In this document: positions 62,777 to 64,000 of the stretch, in pieces
How positions within the stretch are numbered: position 1 is the first letter of the stretch
Layout of the letters: each line of letters opens with the position of its first letter
Source of the DNA: Mycobacterium decipiens
GTDB taxonomy: Bacteria > Actinomycetota > Actinomycetes > Mycobacteriales > Mycobacteriaceae
DNA: 64,000 nt
Direction: 5' to 3'
Assembly (NCBI RefSeq): GCF_963853665.1
Contig: NZ_OY970459.1
Coordinates: 3,286,001-3,350,000, forward strand
Translations under genes and position numbers: made by a program
Notes under the pieces: generated by a model
Told to the model about the DNA's origin: nothing
The model's database searches: none
What the model saw: the letters and a program-made list of their open reading frames with translations, nothing else

Positions 62777-62818
62777 CCCGCCTCCCCTGGTCGCTGGGCC
62801 GCGCCGACGCATCCGTGT

Positions 62819-63664
62819 TCAGTGTCCAAGCACCGGCGTCTCCGCCAAGAAACCCCGGATCGCATCGAGCAGCTCCCGTCCGTCGAGCAGTTCTGGGTCG
62901 TTGTGGCCCACACCGGGAACCACGACGTAGCGCTTGGGCTCGCCGGCCGCTTCGACCAGCCGCTCGCTGAGCGCGGCGGGGACGATGTCGTCGCCGCTGC
63001 CGGCGATGACCAGTACCGGCGCGTCTACTGAGGCGATGCGCTCGACCGACGGGTAGCGGTCCAGCAGCAACCGGCGCACCGGCAGCCACGGGTAGTGCAC
63101 CGCGCCCACATCGGCCAGCGACGTGAACGGCGAACGCAACACAAGCGCCGCCGGGGCCCGCTGCACGGCCAGCGCGACGGCCACCGCCGCGCCGAGGGAT
63201 TCGCCAAAATATGCGATTCGTTTGGGGTCAACGTCGGCCTGGCCGGCCAGCCACTCCCGCGCGGCCCCAGCGTCGGCCGCCAGCCCCTGCTCCGACGGCC
63301 GACCCGGGTTACCGCCATACCCGCGATAGTCAAACAACAACACCGATAAACCCATGCGATTCAGCGCGACGGCCAGCCCCGCACGCATCGACCGGTCGCC
63401 GGCGTTGCCATTGCACACCAGCACCGCGGGCCCGCTACCGCCCGAAGCACGCGGGAAATACCAGGCGCCCAAGCGCATTCCATCGGGTGTTTCGACCACG
63501 ACGTCGCGGCCGGCGGGCAGAACGGAGGAAGCGTGCGGCACCGGACCCGGCGATGGGAAGTAGATCAGCCGACGCTGCTGCGACCATATGAATGCCAGCA
63601 CGCCCGACGCCACCAGCGCGACGATAGCGACAATCGACAACGCGCGACGCCTCTTTCGCGACAT
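62819..63664 (-). CDS. Alpha/beta hydrolase, Bem46/ABHD13 family (Rv2307c-like)
   Basis: 281 residues, the length of Rv2307c. An N-terminal membrane anchor (I-V-A-I-V-A-L-V-A-S-G-V-L-A-F-I-W) is followed by a hydrolase core with C-N-G-N-A-G-D-R, nucleophile G-E-S-L-G-A-A-V, acid in G-S-G-D-D-I-V-P and His in G-V-G-H-N-D. Typical Bem46 layout. It starts directly after the stop of the DUF4349-like gene, on the same strand, so the two form an operon. Confidence 0.92.
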   Translation of the reverse strand: MSRKRRRALSIVAIVALVASGVLAFIWSQQRRLIYFPSPGPVPHASSVLPAGRDVVVETPDGMRLGAWYFPRASGGSGPAVLVCNGNAGDRSMRAGLAVALNRMGLSVLLFDYRGYGGNPGRPSEQGLAADAGAAREWLAGQADVDPKRIAYFGESLGAAVAVALAVQRAPAALVLRSPFTSLADVGAVHYPWLPVRRLLLDRYPSVERIASVDAPVLVIAGSGDDIVPAALSERLVEAAGEPKRYVVVPGVGHNDPELLDGRELLDAIRGFLAETPVLGH

Positions 63665-64000
63665 CTAGCTGGACGACTTGCGGCGCACCAGCCAGATGAC
63701 CACCACGACCAGCACGGCCAACGCCGGTAGCCACGGCAGCAGGAAACCAACCCCCAGCACCACGCCATGCACGGTGGACATCAACGACTGCCACCCGCTT
63801 GCAAGCGCACCCAGGAAACCGCCGCGGGTCACCGCCGGTTCGGCTGAGAGCCTGACATTGATTGTCGCATAAGCAATCTCGTCGCCAAGAGCGGCGCGCT
63901 GTGCCCGCAACGAGTCCAACTCGGCCTGCCGTTGGGTCAGTGACGACTCCGCGGCGAGCAGGTCGGCGACGCTACCCGCCCGGCCCATCAGCTCCAGCAG
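63665..64000 (-). CDS. DUF4349-like membrane protein, C-terminal part only
   Basis: Only the C-terminal 111 residues are inside the window; the frame is open to base 64000. It shows the DUF4349 pattern: E-L-M-G-R-A-G-S-V-A-D-L-L-A-A-E, a coiled-coil like Q-A-E-L-D-S-L-R-A-Q-R-A-A-L, A-T-I-N-V-R-L, and a single C-terminal membrane helix (L-A-V-L-V-V-V-V-I-W-L-V-R-R). Its stop abuts the start of the Bem46 hydrolase gene. Confidence 0.85.
   Translation of the reverse strand: MLELMGRAGSVADLLAAESSLTQRQAELDSLRAQRAALGDEIAYATINVRLSAEPAVTRGGFLGALASGWQSLMSTVHGVVLGVGFLLPWLPALAVLVVVVIWLVRRKSSS

Overview
The window is from a slow-growing Mycobacterium close to the M. tuberculosis complex, though the sequence cannot name the species. 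The evidence is high-GC coding sequence, GTG and TTG starts, PPE and EspG proteins, Lpp-type lipoproteins, and a backbone that follows the M. tuberculosis Rv2281 to Rv2307c order as I remember it: pitB, LysR, lipM, DsbA-like, yjcE, cdh, lppO, sseB, aminotransferase, CbrC, haloalkane dehalogenase, aldo/keto reductase, htpG, cutinase, DUF1918, amidohydrolase, Bem46 hydrolase.

0-10 kb: a frameshifted hydrolase and pitB are followed by a sulfite-reduction module. sirA-cysH-che (Rv2391-2393 equivalents) sits near fprA-fdxC, a ferredoxin reductase and ferredoxin. Both transcription units carry the same composite operator, three CACAAC half-sites with identical spacing, so the electron supply and the ferredoxin-dependent reductase look co-regulated. 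10-20 kb: lipM, a thiol-oxidoreductase-like protein, a chagasin-like lipoprotein, an unusual MauE-thioredoxin-Cys-rich fusion, an antiporter, P450 plus TetR, cdh, lppO and sseB.

20-25 kb is an insertion made of duplications: two secreted Pro-rich genes with their terminators and 5' regions, then two PPE genes in tandem without PE partners. 25-30 kb: an envelope operon (M23-like lipoprotein, alpha/beta hydrolase, VanX-like dipeptidase) and an aminotransferase. 30-38 kb: an acyl-CoA/flavoprotein/SDR catabolic cluster with a double TetR and a large LuxR regulator. 38-43 kb: a decayed satellite of the ESX-3 locus (PE5/PPE4/EsxG/EsxH remnants) that keeps two nearly identical intact espG genes on a 1,021-bp direct repeat.

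43-57 kb returns to the backbone, with an IclR-controlled divergent promoter, htpG, cutinase and a heptapeptide-repeat secreted protein. 57.4-61.0 kb is the main novelty: a two-gene operon of a flippase-like 14-TM-class membrane protein with a C-terminal soluble domain and a catalytically intact reverse transcriptase (YNDD), genes overlapping by 8 bp, followed by a 95-nt region that folds as a closed three-way junction. It is flanked by a divergent secreted RNase T2. It does not fit a group II intron or a diversity-generating retroelement and is a candidate RT-based defence or unknown system. The window ends in an SDR, a Bem46-type hydrolase and the end of a DUF4349-like gene.
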